Assembly (NCBI GenBank): GCA_022432975.1 | Contig: CM039502.1 | Location: 24,636,383 to 24,700,382, forward strand | Reading direction: 5' to 3' | Source of the DNA: Begonia masoniana | Lineage: Eukaryota > Streptophyta > Magnoliopsida > Cucurbitales > Begoniaceae | Length of the DNA stretch: 64,000 nt | Part shown: positions 47,979-62,811 of the stretch, piece by piece | Position numbering within the stretch: position 1 is the first letter of the stretch | How the letters are laid out: each line of letters begins with the position of its first letter | Notes under the pieces: model-generated | The model's input: only the letters and a program-made list of their open reading frames with translations | Databases searched by the model: none | Told to the model about the DNA's origin: nothing | Translations under genes and position numbers: made by a program

Positions 47979-49249
47979 TTATCCACTCGACAACCTAGCA
48001 ATTATAAGAAAATAATTTAGAAATCCTCTAATAAATTCTAAGAAATTATCTAACTCCAAACTAACTCAAAACTAACCACCATTCAACCAAATCTACAATA
48101 AAACCCTAGAATTCGAAATTCCCACCATTTTCACCGTCCAAACTTCAATCGGCCATAACTCCCTCATTTTTTATCGGATTTCGACGTGCCACCCCAATCC
48201 GTAAACCTCTACACGTCTATTATTCAATAAAACCATCAAATTTGGCAACCAAAGAACTTGGCAAAGTCGAATTCTCAAAAACAGAATCGGTCAACAACTT
48301 CCTAAAAACCGGTTTTTCAACGAATTCCACCAATTCTTTAATCTAACCACTTAAACATCCCAAACAACCTACCAAATGTTTAAACGATGAACATAGGAAG
48401 AAAACTCATCAAAGAATAAGAACATTCGGACCTCCCCTTTAGGGTTTTCCAAACCCTAACTAAACCCACTCAAAATACACCTAAAACACAAAAAAACTTC
48501 ACTATTAAGTATTTATACCAAAACCCATGTAAAATCTTACCTTACACCTTGCCAAATTCTTGAAGAAATGGAGAAGAAGACCCCTCTAATGGCTGCTCAA
48601 AACCGTGGAGAGAAAAGGGGAGGAAGAAGGTGGTTTTATGCATTTAACCTTCATTTTTTTCTCTAATTTATAACAAAACACTTTTTCACCTTTTTGTTTC
48701 TTCCACCAAACTTTCATATTTTATAAAATAATCCTCCCTTTGTTTCACTTAATTCCAACGTGAATAACTTGCCCTTTAACCTTCACTTTTATTTCATTTG
48801 ACTTTTCAAACATTTCTCATTCTTACACTTGTTATTCACTTTTCATTGCATTGATTACATTTCTCTTTTTGACTTTTCAACTATCACCTTTCTACACTTG
48901 CTTTCATTTAGCTTCTTAACTTTCTATTTTATACAATCATCTCTCTCCTTTCTCTTTATTTAAATTTTCATTACATTTTGACTTTTCAAAAGGTTTCCTC
49001 TTATTCCAACGTGAACTCCCACTTTATTTATTCAAAAACATTGTCTTTATTTTATAAAGTTAGTCACCTTTAATGTAATTCAAACACATAAACCTCTAAT
49101 TACCTATTTCTAGGTTTTCATCTCACTAATTTCTCTTCCAAAATCACATCCTAACTTCTATACATAACATAATCCTTCAATGACCTTAAACTCTCATACT
49201 TAACCTAAACTAGGGCTACGCACGTTATTGGAATTTTTTGGGTGTTACA
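47979..49249 (-). mobile_element. 3' LTR (partial) of an old gypsy element
   Basis: The minus strand starts TGTAACACCCAAAAAATTCC at 49249, like the solo LTR at 6230, and runs to TCGAGTGGATAATT at 47979, where it is cut. The corresponding point in the solo LTR is about 7130, so roughly half the LTR is present. It borders a polypurine tract on its upstream side. Confidence 0.85.
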
Positions 49250-49524
49250 ATCCACCCTCCTTAAAAAAATTTTGTCCCCAAAATTTGTGTACTCTTTGTA
49301 TTTTTCAATTTATTCACTCAAACTCTACCTTCTAACCCTTGGGCTATCAGACGTGGCAATACATCTATCAGATGTCCCTAATCACTCCTCGGGAAAGGAT
49401 AATCTTAGAAAGAAACTAACTAAAGTTAAAGAATTACTTACAGTCGGTGAAACACGTTGCATGGCGGCCGGCATTGTTGGGTAATCCTTTGAACGATTCG
49501 ACCACTTTTGCTCTGATACCATCT
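49250..49524 (-). mobile_element. Very short (275-bp) internal region with PPT and PBS
   Basis: Next to the 3' LTR the minus strand has AAGGAGGGTGGAT (polypurine tract, 49250-49263). At the other end is TGGTATCAGAGC (49510-49521). Between them are only the leader (with GTAAGTAATTC, related to 33362) and the end segment. It is either a deletion derivative or a recombination product of a larger element. Confidence 0.85.
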
Positions 49525-49923
49525 TGTAACACCTCTGAACCCGCCCCGGCTCAGTGCACTACTTTGCTAACTCAACCCGCGTTTAAAACGACGTTTAAAA
49601 TAATTTTTGAGAAGTTTTCGACTCAATTGTCGGGTTTTTCAAACCTTCAATTTTTGTTGGAAAACGTGCCCAAAATACGTTTAAAATATGTCGGAAAAGA
49701 TCAGGTTAAAACATAGTAGAAATCAAAAAAAAAAAAAAACTATAAACGGTACTGTTCACACAGCCGATCGATCGGCAACCTCTCTGTTGCCGAACATAAA
49801 ATGACCAAACGTTGGCCGATCGATCGCCGTATTTCGCCGATCGATCGGGAGCTTCTCAGCCGCGATCACCAAATTTACAGAACACATGCCGATCGATCGC
49901 GCCTGGCGCCGATCGATCGGCGG
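49525..49923 (-). mobile_element. 5' LTR of the old gypsy element, left part
   Basis: It begins TGTAACACCTCTGAACCC beside the PBS. It carries the 14-A run at about 49727-49740 and five GATCGATCG words between 49764 and 49919. It is cut at 49923 by the 11.9-kb element; the rest is at 61830-62655. 49919-49923 is the left GGCGG duplication. Confidence 0.88.
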
Positions 49924-50559
49924 TGTAACGCCCCCGAACCCATCCTGGCTCGGTGCGCTACTTGGCTCACTCTATGCCCGATAATTTAAAAAAAATCAGA
50001 CCCAGCGGAATTTAAAGCTAAGTCTCCCGAAGCTCTCTTATGTCATACCTAGCTGCCTAGACTTACTAATTTCACTTAATCCTAACCGTTAAGCGCCACG
50101 GCATCCTCCCCGAAAATTTCGACAAAGTAACGCCTGAAAATTGCGCCTCCAAAATGCTAGGTACCTACAACCAATAAATCCCCAATCCAGATCCAGAGTA
50201 CACTTACTCAACTATCCACTCAACTATCCAGCATACGAAATCTCCAAATAGCAGTAAAGAGAGAAACTATAATACTAACATCCCTAAATGAAGAAAGTCC
50301 ACAGTATAGGGTGACATATCACCCTTAACTTAACTATAACTTTCCAAACATCAACCAAAAAGAGTTATGAATTCCCAACATTTCCATAAACAAAATCTAC
50401 AATAAACCACCAAAATACAAAGCCCCACATCCCCCGAAGACCATGGTCAAGACGCCCCGACAACTGCCCGCACCGGCGTGCTCCGTGTGCCACCGAATGC
50501 TGCCTAATCCTGACTCCCTTGTCTAGCCCACCTGTAACCGCGTCGTTACCTTACCCACC

Positions 50560-52073
<1,514 letters not shown>

Positions 52074-53079
52074 AGTATTCCCCGTACCTTTCAAGTTCAC
52101 ACTACCCCGTTTTCAGTTCAACTCACCGCCACACAAACCAATACAAGACAAACAAATCGCTGAACAAAAATACAAAATCAAGCATCCACACAAACAAAAT
52201 ACAATACAAAGCAACCATACAATCAATAACCAATTTCCTACCGTTCCATGGTTTAGGCCCGAAGGCAACAAAACACGCATCCACTACATACCTGGCGTCC
52301 TAGCTCGCTGAGGATACTCGGTTCCCTGCCCATCTACGGCTCGACCTACGACAAATATTCAAACTTTAATAAAATCAAGCCTACATTCACCAGTTACTTT
52401 CAAATTACTATTTCTATCTTAATCCAACTAAAACCTAACTAAACAGGCCACTAATTTGGGTTCGGTAAAAACCGACCCGAACTTCAAACTTGCATAACTT
52501 TCGCGTCGGTTATCGGAATCGAACAATTTCAGCGGCCACGTACTCCTCTAACAACCTAGTTTAACCTGCTAAAAATGAAATTCAAAACACATGGCCGTAG
52601 TTGGGTCAAAATCAGAAAACCCGAATCTGCCCTAAACCGAGAATTTCACCACTCTCAGTTTTCCATCATTCACCAAAATCTTCACCAATCGACCACCTAC
52701 ACCTTCAATTAGCATAATCTAACCAAAATCCCGAGGCTACACACAAAAAACCCGAAACGCCCAAAATTGGAGTTCACGTTTTTTGCTCAAATTGAGCTTT
52801 ATAATGCTCGGCAATCTTTGCCGGCATTAAGCTCGGCAATACGACGCCGAGAACAGCCAAAAAGGGCCGGTGATCGGAGCTCAATGCAGCTCGTCACCCT
52901 CGGCCAAAAACCGAGCAAGAACAGGGCAAAAATCGAACCTTACATGTCGGTTCGTGTGCGGAGAGAGCTGGAACTTGCTCGGCGCCGCCGCCTGGCTGGA
53001 GAGTGTCGGAAGTCGCCGGTGATGCCGTCGGAGGGACGTCGCTCGGCTCTCCCCCTCTCTGTTCTGCTCTCGGGTGCTC

Positions 53080-53113
53080 GAACGACAGAATGGCTTCGGC
53101 CATTCTGTTGTTC
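53080..53113. other. 34-nt hairpin beside the (AAT)n tract (3' LTR)
   Basis: GAACGACAGAATGGC and GCCATTCTGTTGTTC pair over 15 positions with one G/T mismatch around a TTCG loop. The same hairpin, unchanged, is at 60948-60981 in the partner LTR. It lies 25 bp from the (AAT)n tract in each. Confidence 0.9.
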
Positions 53114-53137
53114 TATTTTTATTATTATTATTTTTTA

Positions 53138-54181
53138 TAATAATAATAATAATAATAATATAATAATAATAATAATAATAATATAATAATAATAATATAA
53201 TAATAATAATATAATAATAATAATATAATAATAATAATATAATAATAATAATATAATAATAATAATATAATAATAATAATATAATAATAATAATAATATA
53301 ATAATAATAATAATAATATAATAATAATAATAATATAATAATAATAATAATATAATAATAATAATAATAATATAATAATAATAATATAATAATAATAATA
53401 ATAATATAATAATAATAATATAATAATAATAATAATATAATAATAATAATAATATAATAATAATAATAATATAATAATAATAATATAATAATAATAATAT
53501 AATAATAATAATAATAATAATAATATAATAATAATAATAATATAATAATAATAATAATAATATAATAATAATAATAATATAATAATAATAATATAATAAT
53601 AATAATAATATAATAATAATAATATAATAATAATAATATAATAATAATAATAATATAATAATAATAATATAATAATAATAATATAATAATAATAATAATA
53701 ATAATAATATAATAATAATAATATAATAATAATAATATAATAATAATAATAATAATATAATAATAATAATAATAATATAATAATAATAATAATATAATAA
53801 TAATAATAATATAATAATAATAATATAATAATAATAATAATATAATAATAATAATATAATAATAATAATAATATAATAATAATAATATAATAATAATAAT
53901 AATATAATAATAATAATAATAATATAATAATAATAATAATAATATAATAATAATAATATAATAATAATAATAATATAATAATAATAATATAATAATAATA
54001 ATATAATAATAATAATAATAATATAATAATAATAATATAATAATAATAATATAATAATAATAATAATATAATAATAATAATAATATAATAATAATAATAT
54101 AATAATAATAATAATATAATAATAATAATATAATAATAATAATAATAATAATAATATAATAATAATAATAATAATATAATA
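53138..54181. repeat. Irregular (AAT)n microsatellite, ~1044 bp
   Basis: Runs of three to eight or so AAT are separated by single AT steps, so the reading frame shifts every 11-25 bp. The partner LTR has a perfectly regular (AAT)174. The ~80 bp that follow the tract in the partner LTR are missing here. Confidence 0.95.
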
Positions 54182-54406
54182 TGACCCTCACCCCGTACCT
54201 TGCTTAAGTTCTCCACTGGGAATACCCGAACATAAATTAATAAACGTTTAAGTCACTTTTAATTGCTTTCCTTCTTTTTGCTATTTCTTTTAAATTAATT
54301 AACACAACGATGTGATTAAACAACCACCTTATCCTTTTAATTCTCACCGATTCTTCCTTCTAATTTAGATAATTCTAACATTGAGGAAAAATTCTCGGGT
54401 GTTACA

Positions 54407-54425
54407 ATCCACCCTCCTTACAAAA
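54407..54425 (-). promoter_or_regulatory. Polypurine tract of the LARD-like element
   Basis: The minus strand reads TTGTAAGGAGGGTGGAT directly before the LTR start TGTAACACCC. The old element has the near-identical AAGGAGGGTGGAT at 49250. Confidence 0.85.
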
Positions 54426-56805
54426 ATTTTGTCCTCAAAATTTTTGCCATTGTTATTTCTCAATGTACTCATCTCACCTACCCAATACCCTTACTCATCT
54501 ATCGGTTACGACATACCACAAATTTCGACTTCACCTAACTCTGTACGCTCTAACCCAAATACTCACACGTTCACAAACTGTAATCTAATCCATATTCTCA
54601 AACCCTTCTAACTGAATTCTCAACTCGATCTTTTCTCTAGCTAAGTTCATCTTTTTCTACTTCTATGTCTACTAAACACGCACAAACCACTACAACCCTC
54701 TATGCTACCCCAATCGAGAAATCCTAAGATACTAATGAGTACACTTCTTATCTCAATTCCTACTAACCTCAATAAATTCTTAGATCAGGACTAACTTGTT
54801 CCTAACTCTTCACAGTAAACGACAGAGCAAACTTATTCCTCCTATTAGTTTACATCGTTTGGCTGAAATACCTATCGTAATCCACAGCCCTAAATCTTCC
54901 TAACTAAGTTCACCTAGTCACTTACGTTTCTAATCCAGTGTCTATCTAATACTTACATCAAGATCACCAAAGCTATCTCAATAGCGTAACACTAAAACCT
55001 ACTAATAAACTTCTTACCAGAGGTCCTCAATTTCAATTTCTCTTCTACTCTATCATCTCCTTTCTAATTTATCACTCCCATTTCTTATACTAACTTACCT
55101 TGAAAACTCACGATATTTCATAAATCACCCTAACACTATCCATGTAATTCAAGCTCTCACTATAACTATTCTTTCAAGATATGATAAATTCTCAAACACT
55201 CTCAAAGTCTTAAGTCTAAACTAACTCTTTCCCGACTTCACACTCGACACCCTAAATGATGTTTACGCACTTCATTTCGACCCCAAAATTTCAAATTAAA
55301 ACTTCTATAATTCTCCTATAAACTTTCTAACTTAAGCTCGCAAACTCTTAAGCTTATCAACTCTAGCCTAATCTATTTACAACATTAGCAGTTTCGACCT
55401 CGTTACAAACGAGTCGAACCTTTAAACTTTCTAACTTAATATTATCCCTAAATCACTCACACACTTTTCGTACAATTTCTCATTTCTCTTACTCAAATAA
55501 TTCCTCAAATCATACACTACTAGTTACTTAAGGTCCAAACCTCAAATTCTAATATCTTTCCAAAGTCTCTAGTTTCACTCAGGATTCTCGCCAACATTAA
55601 TTAACTAATCTATTATCTTTCGCTCCTCCAATTTGGTTTCCAATATTCTCCTAACTTTCTCTCTACAAAGCTGAACATCTTTACTTATCTCCTCCTACCT
55701 GTTACATTCCTACGATGGGTACTTACTCTCGATGATTTAATACTTTTGTTAACATTACTCGCAATCATGTCAATAGCGGTCGTACTCTTTTCGTCTACAA
55801 TTGTCCTTGATTGAATAATCTCTTAAGACGATACTCACATCCCAAAGGATCAACCATTTTCTAACCTGAATATTAGCTTGCATCTAACCTTGACCCACGA
55901 ATACCTCAAAGTCTATTGACTTTCCAATTCTAAGTAAATTTTTCTATTTTCATTCCTCATATTGATCACCACAAACACTCCTACATGAGCACTTAGATTT
56001 CACCTTCACGACTTTGCACCGATGAACCACATCCACGAAAACATACTACAGCAATAACTACTTCCCATACCCTTTCAACCATTTTGCTTAAGCTAAACTC
56101 TTGAATACAGTCTTCACATAGGCACTCTCAACTCTACGTGCATCGATCCCTTATTATCCCCGTAACCTACAAATGTTACCTTAACAGTCTAGGGTATCTC
56201 CCGATAATTCCAAACTCCTCTCCGGTTCATCGTATCCTAGTAACTAGGGTCAAAGTTCTATCTATTCTACTCTTATCCTTAAAGGTAACAATCCTAGGCG
56301 TACCATTCTTACAAACACCTAGGTTAGTTATGTTAATGCATATCGCCTTACATTCAACCCAACATGTTCGCATCCTTTTAACACTAAGATATAACTCATA
56401 CATTTCCTAACGACTATCACTTCTACCCGGGCTAACATTTACATTTAACTCGGATTGACCATACCCTTTTTTCCACATTCCTAGGGTATCAGACTTACTC
56501 TCATTCTAAGATTCTCTAATATCTGTTTCACTTTCTCCAATAAAATTCCTAACTATTCGAACTATCGATTTACTACGTCTATGAATTAACTTAAGAGATC
56601 CACCAAGGTTATCTTGGTACACTCGAGATTTTCTAGTCCACTACAATCACAAAACAAACAGGGGTTAAACCAAACAAACAGAGATTAAACCAATCTAATC
56701 TTAGATATAAACTAACTAAAAGTAAAGAAATACTTACAGTCGGTGAAGCACGTTGCATGGAGGCCGGCATTGTCGGGTAATCGTTTGAACGACTCAACCA
56801 TTTAT

Positions 56806-56817
56806 GCTCTGATACCA
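56806..56817 (-). promoter_or_regulatory. Primer binding site of the LARD-like element
   Basis: The minus strand reads TGGTATCAGAGC three bases from the LTR end, identical in sequence and spacing to 33282-33293 and 49510-49521. Confidence 0.95.
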
Positions 56818-57457
56818 TCTTGTAACGCCCCCGAACCCACCCTGGCTCGGTGTGCTACTTGGCTCACTCTAACCCCGATAATTTAAAAAAAAAATCAGAC
56901 ATAGCGGAATTTAAAGCTAAGTCTCCCGAAGCTCTCCTATGTCATACCTAGCTGCCTAGACTTACTAATTTCACTTAATCCTAACCGTTAAGCGCCACGG
57001 CGTCCTCTCCGAAAATTTCGATAAAGTAACGCCTGAAAATGGCGCCTCCCAAATGCTAGGTACTTGCAACCAATAAATCCCCAATCCAGATCCAGAATAC
57101 TCTTACTCAACTATCCATTTAACTATCCAGCTGTAACACCCCGAGTTTACTGAACCCAGTTTGTTACTCATAACCCGAATATTACTAAGAAAACTTGGAC
57201 CAAATTTAAAACTTCGTACAAAAATTCAAAATTTGGACATTTGATAAAACATGTAAACTTGCAGCGGAAATCGTTTAAACAAAAATAAAATTAACCAAAA
57301 ACCATATAAAAAAAAAACGTTGGAAATGTTGAGAAACAATCGATTAAGAAGCAAAGGTTTAACCAGTGAAAATACTTTGAAGGTTGGAAAGGTCAAACTC
57401 GTCGTCCACTGAACAAGGTCAACGAAGGGGGAAGGCTATTTGAAGACTTCATCCGGT

Positions 57458-57638
57458 CGCTAAACGACAAAACATAAAATTTGGTCATCCGGTCAGTCTA
57501 ACAGGGACATCCACCGGTCACTAAACGACAAAATATAAATCTGGTCATCCGGTCAGTCTAACAGGGACATCCACCGGTCACTAAACGACAAAATATAAAT
57601 CTGGTCATCCGGTCAGTCTAACAGGGACATCCACCGGT
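57458..57638. repeat. 60-bp tandem array, 3 copies
   Basis: The GCTAAACGACAAAA-type start recurs at 57458, 57519 and 57579. The second and third copies look identical. It occupies the place of the 70-bp array of the sister solo LTR. Confidence 0.9.
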
Positions 57639-58311
57639 GACGTCAGCCGGATGATCTCCTCATCCGAACGACTTTTCTCTATATCTACCGGTGACGTCAG
57701 CCGGATGATCTCCTCATCTGAATGACTTAACCCTTATCATCTGACGAGCAAAAGCTTGACATCACCGGACGACTAAAACACTCGACATCATCTGATAGCT
57801 TTATTAAAATCACATTCCGATAGAAGACAGACACAACTCTACTACAGAAAGAAATTTTCTTGCCTCTCCAAGACCTTTCAAAAACGATTCAAACCATTTC
57901 ATTAATCAAATCCAGTAAAACCAACACTTAAAACTCAACAGGTTACTAGAATCAATAATATTCAAATTGTATTCGAAATGCTAAAATCTCTACTGTCATG
58001 AAAACTCGACCTACTCAGACTAGATCATTATCAACTAAACCTCAACACCTGCTGACACCAGTTAGCCCGCCTCATCAGTTTACCAAGCCGAGACATGGAT
58101 GTGCTCCTCCAACCACACCTAATCATCTGTGTACTCAGGAAATTCACCTGTGGTATCCTCAACACCTACATCACAAAACTCATCTATTAGCCTAATGCTA
58201 AGTAAGTAAAGCAATAATGAAATGATATGCTGAAACAAAATCCTAAATATGCAGTTTCTACTTTCTCATCTCGGTTGTACTTCGTTTGTTTACTGATCAG
58301 ATCCCATGATT

Positions 58312-58500
58312 CCCTTGGGAGTGGGATCAGTTCTCCCAATGTCTACATCCTCTTCATTAATTAAGGGGCGGATGAGGTCCCTTAATAACTGTTCAGATCC
58401 CTCAATTCCCTTGGGAGTGGGATCAGTTCTCCCAATGTTATAAATCCTCTTCATCAGTTAAGGGGTGGATTAGTTCCCTTAACCGCCAATGCCCGTCAAT
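58312..58500. repeat. Two diverged copies of the ~97-bp LTR unit
   Basis: TTCCCTTGGGAGTGGGATCA occurs twice ~95 bp apart. Both copies keep the two inverted repeats with 11-nt loops. In the first copy the second stem is ATTAAGGG/CCCTTAAT, in place of GTTAAGGG/CCCTTAAC. Confidence 0.9.
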
Positions 58501-59604
58501 CTGAACTTGCCTCTCCACATGATACATGAAAATTCATTTTCGTTTTCTTTCAAATTTATGATGCATGACATATAGAAAATACTCAAACATGCAAAAACCT
58601 ACTGTTTTGTGATGTAGGCCCGAGGGCACACACAATACTTTACTTACCTGGTCTCCTGGAAATCGCTCGGCTATAGGCTACTCCAGAAATCTGCTCACCT
58701 AGAACCATCGACAGATTATAGATTAGATCTCCACTAGACTTTATCTAACTACCCTGAAGTCTAAGGAAGCCGGTTTGGGGCTCTACTGATTAAACATTCC
58801 TAATACATCAATAAACCCCAAACCCAAATCTCTCACTCGCAGCCTTTCGAAAACACATACATTGCAATCCTTCAGCTACCTAAGCACTAGAACAGCAAGT
58901 AATTTAATCAAAACTCACCTTGGTTGGGGAAAATCGGAGGGGAATCGCCTAGAGGATGTCCGCCGAGCTGAGAGGTAAGAGTAATAAAATAGTGGCGGCT
59001 AAACCTCACTAAACCTTTCCTTAAATACGTTATCCACAATATAAATTCGCAATTACCATCTTGCCCCTGCCTAGTGACTTAATAACCTAATCAACATTTC
59101 ACTCAATTTTAAACCATAAGATTATATACCTCCGTTTAATAACTTATTTTGATTTATATTGAAACCGGGTGTTACACCAGCATACGAAATCTCCAAATAG
59201 CAGTAAAGAGAGAAACTATAATACTAACATCTCTAAATGAAGAAAGTCCACAGTATAGGGCGACATATCACCCTTAACTTAACTATAACTTTCCAAACAT
59301 CAACCAAAAAGAGTTATGAATTCCCAACATTTCCATAAACAAAATCTACAATAAACCACCAAAATACAAAGCCCCACATCCCCCGAAGACCATGGTCAAG
59401 ACGCCCCGACAACTGCCCGCACCGGCGTGCTCCGTGTGCCACCAACTGCTGCCTAATCCTGGCTCCCTCGCCTAGCCCACCTGTAACCGCGTCGTTACCT
59501 ACACCATAGAACACACACACACACACGTAAGCTTACGCTTAGCAAGTAGGGAATAACAAATATAAACATGCATACATGACCCTCACACAACCCTAACACA
59601 CATT

Positions 59605-59950
59605 CGAGTCTAGCTCCCAAGAGGCATTTTTATCTGAGTCTCGCTCCCAAGATGGCACTACCCCATCACCTAGTATACATCTGAGTCTCGCTCCCAAAAT
59701 GCGTATCCATCCGAGTTTCGCTCCCAAGATGGTCCTAACCAAATCACCTATTACACATATGAGTCTCGCTCCCAAGATGCGTATCCATCCGAGTCTCGCT
59801 CCCAAGATGGCCCTAACCTAATCACCTATTACACATCTGGGTCTCGCTCCCAAGATGGCCCTAACCCTCCGAGTCTCGCTCCCAAGATGTGTCTCCATCC
59901 GAGTCTCGCTCTCAAGATGCGTCTCCATCCGAGTCTCGCTCCCAGGATGG
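59605..59950. repeat. Interspersed GAGTCTCGCTCCCAAGATG minisatellite, ~10 copies
   Basis: The 19-bp word occurs ten times with minor changes, spaced by 3-50 bp of TCACCTATTACACAT-like filler. It is missing from the partner LTR, where the (AC)n tract lies. Confidence 0.9.
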
Positions 59951-60947
59951 CCTTAACCCTATTCCCCTTACCTTTCAAGTTCACACTACCCCGTTTTCAG
60001 TTCAAACTCACCGCCACGCAAACCAATACAAGACCAAGCATCCACACAAACAAAATACAATACAAAGCAACCATACAATCAACAACCAATTCCCTACCGC
60101 TCCATGGTGTAGGCCCGAAGGCAACAAAACACGCATCCACTACTTACCTGGCGTCCTAGCTCGCTGAGGATACTCGATTCCCTGCCCATCTATGGCTTGA
60201 GCTACGACAAATATTCAAACTTCATTAAAATCAAGCCTACATTCACCAATTACTCTCAAATTAATATTTCTATCCTAATCCAACTAAAACCTAACTAAAC
60301 GGGCCACTAATTTGGGTTCGGTAAAAACCGACCCAAACTTCAAACGTGCATAACTTTCGCGTCGGTTATCAGAATCAAACAATTCCAGCTGCCACGTACT
60401 CCCCTAACAACCTAGTTTAACCTGTTAAAAAGGAAATTCAAAACGCATGGCTGTAGCTGGGTCAAAATCAGAAAACCCAAATCTGCCATAAACCGGGAAT
60501 TTCACCACTCTCGATTTTCCATCAATTTTCACTAAAATCCTCACCAATAGACCACCCACACCTTCAATGAGCATAATCTGACCAGAATCCCGAGGCTACA
60601 AACACAAAACCTAAAACGCCCAAAATTGGAGTTCACGTTTTTCACTCAAATTGAGCTCCATAATGCTCAGCAATCTTTGCCGGCATTAAGCTTGGCAATA
60701 CGACGCCGAGAACAGCCAAAAAGGGCCGGTGATCGGAGCTCAACGCAGCTCGTCACCCTCGGCTAAAAACCGAGCAAGAACAGGGCAAAAATCGAACCTT
60801 ACCTGTCGGTTCGTGCGCGGAGAGAGCCGGAACTTGCTCGGCGCCGCCGCCTGGCAGGAGAGCGTCGGAAGTCGCCGGTGATTGCCGTCGGAGGGACGTC
60901 GCTCGGCTCTCCCCCTCTCCGTTCTGCTCTCGGGTGCTCGGGTGCTC

Positions 60948-60981
60948 GAACGACAGAATGGCTTCGGCCATTCTGTTGTTC
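60948..60981. other. 34-nt hairpin beside the (AAT)n tract (5' LTR)
   Basis: Same 15-bp stem and TTCG loop as 53080-53113, ending 19 bp before the (AAT)n tract. Confidence 0.9.
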
Positions 60982-60999
60982 TATTTTTATAGTTTTTTT

Positions 61000-61525
<526 letters not shown>

Positions 61526-61829
61526 CTATAACATTAACACTATTAAAACTCACACTGCCCTTCCAAAAATTCCGTTAAATCCCGTTCTAAATTTTCGTAA
61601 ATTGATCCTCACCCCGTACCTGGCTTAAGTTCTCCACTGGGAATACCCGAACATAAATTAATAAACCGTTTAAGTTAATTTTAATTACTTTCCTTTCTTT
61701 TTACTATTTCTTTTAAATTAATTAACAAAACGATGTGATTAAACAACCACCTTATCCTTTTATTTCTCACCCATTCTTCCTTCTAATTTAGATAATTCTA
61801 ACATTGAGGAAAAATTCTCGGGTGTTACA

Positions 61830-62655
61830 GGCGGTCACTGTTTACCCTGCACCATTTTTTAATTCACCTATTTCTCCTACACTTTATCCCAAAATTTCAA
61901 CTAAAACATACCCAAAACTATTCCCGAATCCTTGACGCGTAATATCCTGAAAAACACAACTCTAAAAAATTAACGAAAACCAGGAGACGGTTAAAACCCG
62001 ATGACGTTTACTTGACGAAAATCGAGCAGCATAACCGCTAACGTTTAGAAAACCAAATCCTGAAAACCAAGCTTTTATATAACAATTCAAAACAATATTC
62101 CCCAAACAGTATTTCCCAGATTTATAAAACACTAAAATTTACACCCAAACAAATCCAACAAACCTCCAAAAATAGTGAAAACTATAGACCATCAAAATAC
62201 CAAATCCCTCACAATATCCCGAAGACCATGGTTGAGGCGCCCCGACAACTACCCGCACCGGTATACAGCATACATCACCAACTGCATCTCAATCCTAGCC
62301 TTCCTCATAGCTCTCACCTGTACTGACATCGTCCCCTACACCACAGAACACAAAATGTAAGCATAATGCTTAGCAAGTAAGGAACAATGCATACAAAAAC
62401 ACAATGCACACCACACCCACACCCTCACACACAACCCTAACACATGTGGTTTATAACTCCCGGTTATGTTCATCTCATTCTCATTTCATAAACCTTTCAC
62501 ATAACCACAACAACGTACGTACTTTCAACCGTGACTCACTGGTAGACACCTCCCGAATTACCATTCTTTCAGGCACTTGTTCGTGACGAAGAGACACATT
62601 GTGGTAACCTCCCGAATTGCCATTCTTTCAGGCACTAGTTCACGATGAAATGAGA
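61830..62655 (-). mobile_element. 5' LTR of the old gypsy element, right part
   Basis: It begins with the second GGCGG copy and continues the LTR left at 49923, matching the reverse complement of ~30110-31140. It carries the TCGGGGCG module with GACCATGGTTGAG (~62226), the TAATGCTTAGCAAG motif (~62357) and two copies of the 59-bp-type motif (62545-62640). The LTR start is lost; homology ends near 62655. Confidence 0.85.
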
Positions 62656-62811
62656 ATAGTCCACGTTTATTTAAAAATGTCCGGAGTGAGGCTCCTCGAC
62701 CCCGATTGGGTCTAGGGGTGTCACAGGTTTAAACTTTCAAAAAGCAGTATAGAACCGGACATACACTTTTAAAATACCCTTAAAGAATCAAAATATGTCT
62801 GGCTGTCACAA
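62656..62811. other. Junction sequence with a possible LTR edge
   Basis: On the minus strand TGTGACACCCCTAGACCC begins at 62725, which looks like an LTR start, but the element behind it is only ~70 bp. The rest (62726-62811) is unassigned. Confidence 0.35.

Larger units (their letters stand above)
54407..56820 (-). mobile_element. Internal region of the LARD-like element, non-coding
   Basis: About 2.4 kb without a frame above ~90 codons on either strand and with no recognised gag, protease, RT or integrase word. The sequence on the plus strand is C/T-rich and A-rich. Part of it is shared with 47191-47875. The end near the PBS (56700-56805) shares the post-PBS leader with 33294-33400, including CCATGCAACGTGCTTCACCG and GTAAGTATTTCTTT. 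Confidence 0.85.
57132..59176 (-). mobile_element. Nested solo LTR (2045 bp), TSD CCAGC
   Basis: It starts TGTAACACCCCGAG and ends GGGTGTTACA, flanked by CCAGC at 57127-57131 and 59177-59181. The partner LTR retains the single CCAGC at 50226-50230. It is a family member of the solo LTR at 22158-25855. It contains two TGACGTCA sites (near 57638 and 57692). Confidence 0.95.

Noticed and set aside
52881..54216. Tyr/Ile/Leu-rich frames of 362-436 residues, and Leu/Ile frames at 60740-61578
   Set aside because: They are (AAT)n translations; the block changes of residue reflect phase shifts of the repeat.
60753..60971. 72-residue frame in the GC-rich LTR island, with a 69-residue relative at 52894-53103
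   Set aside because: The two LTR copies shift frame relative to each other in the middle, which is not expected of a conserved protein.
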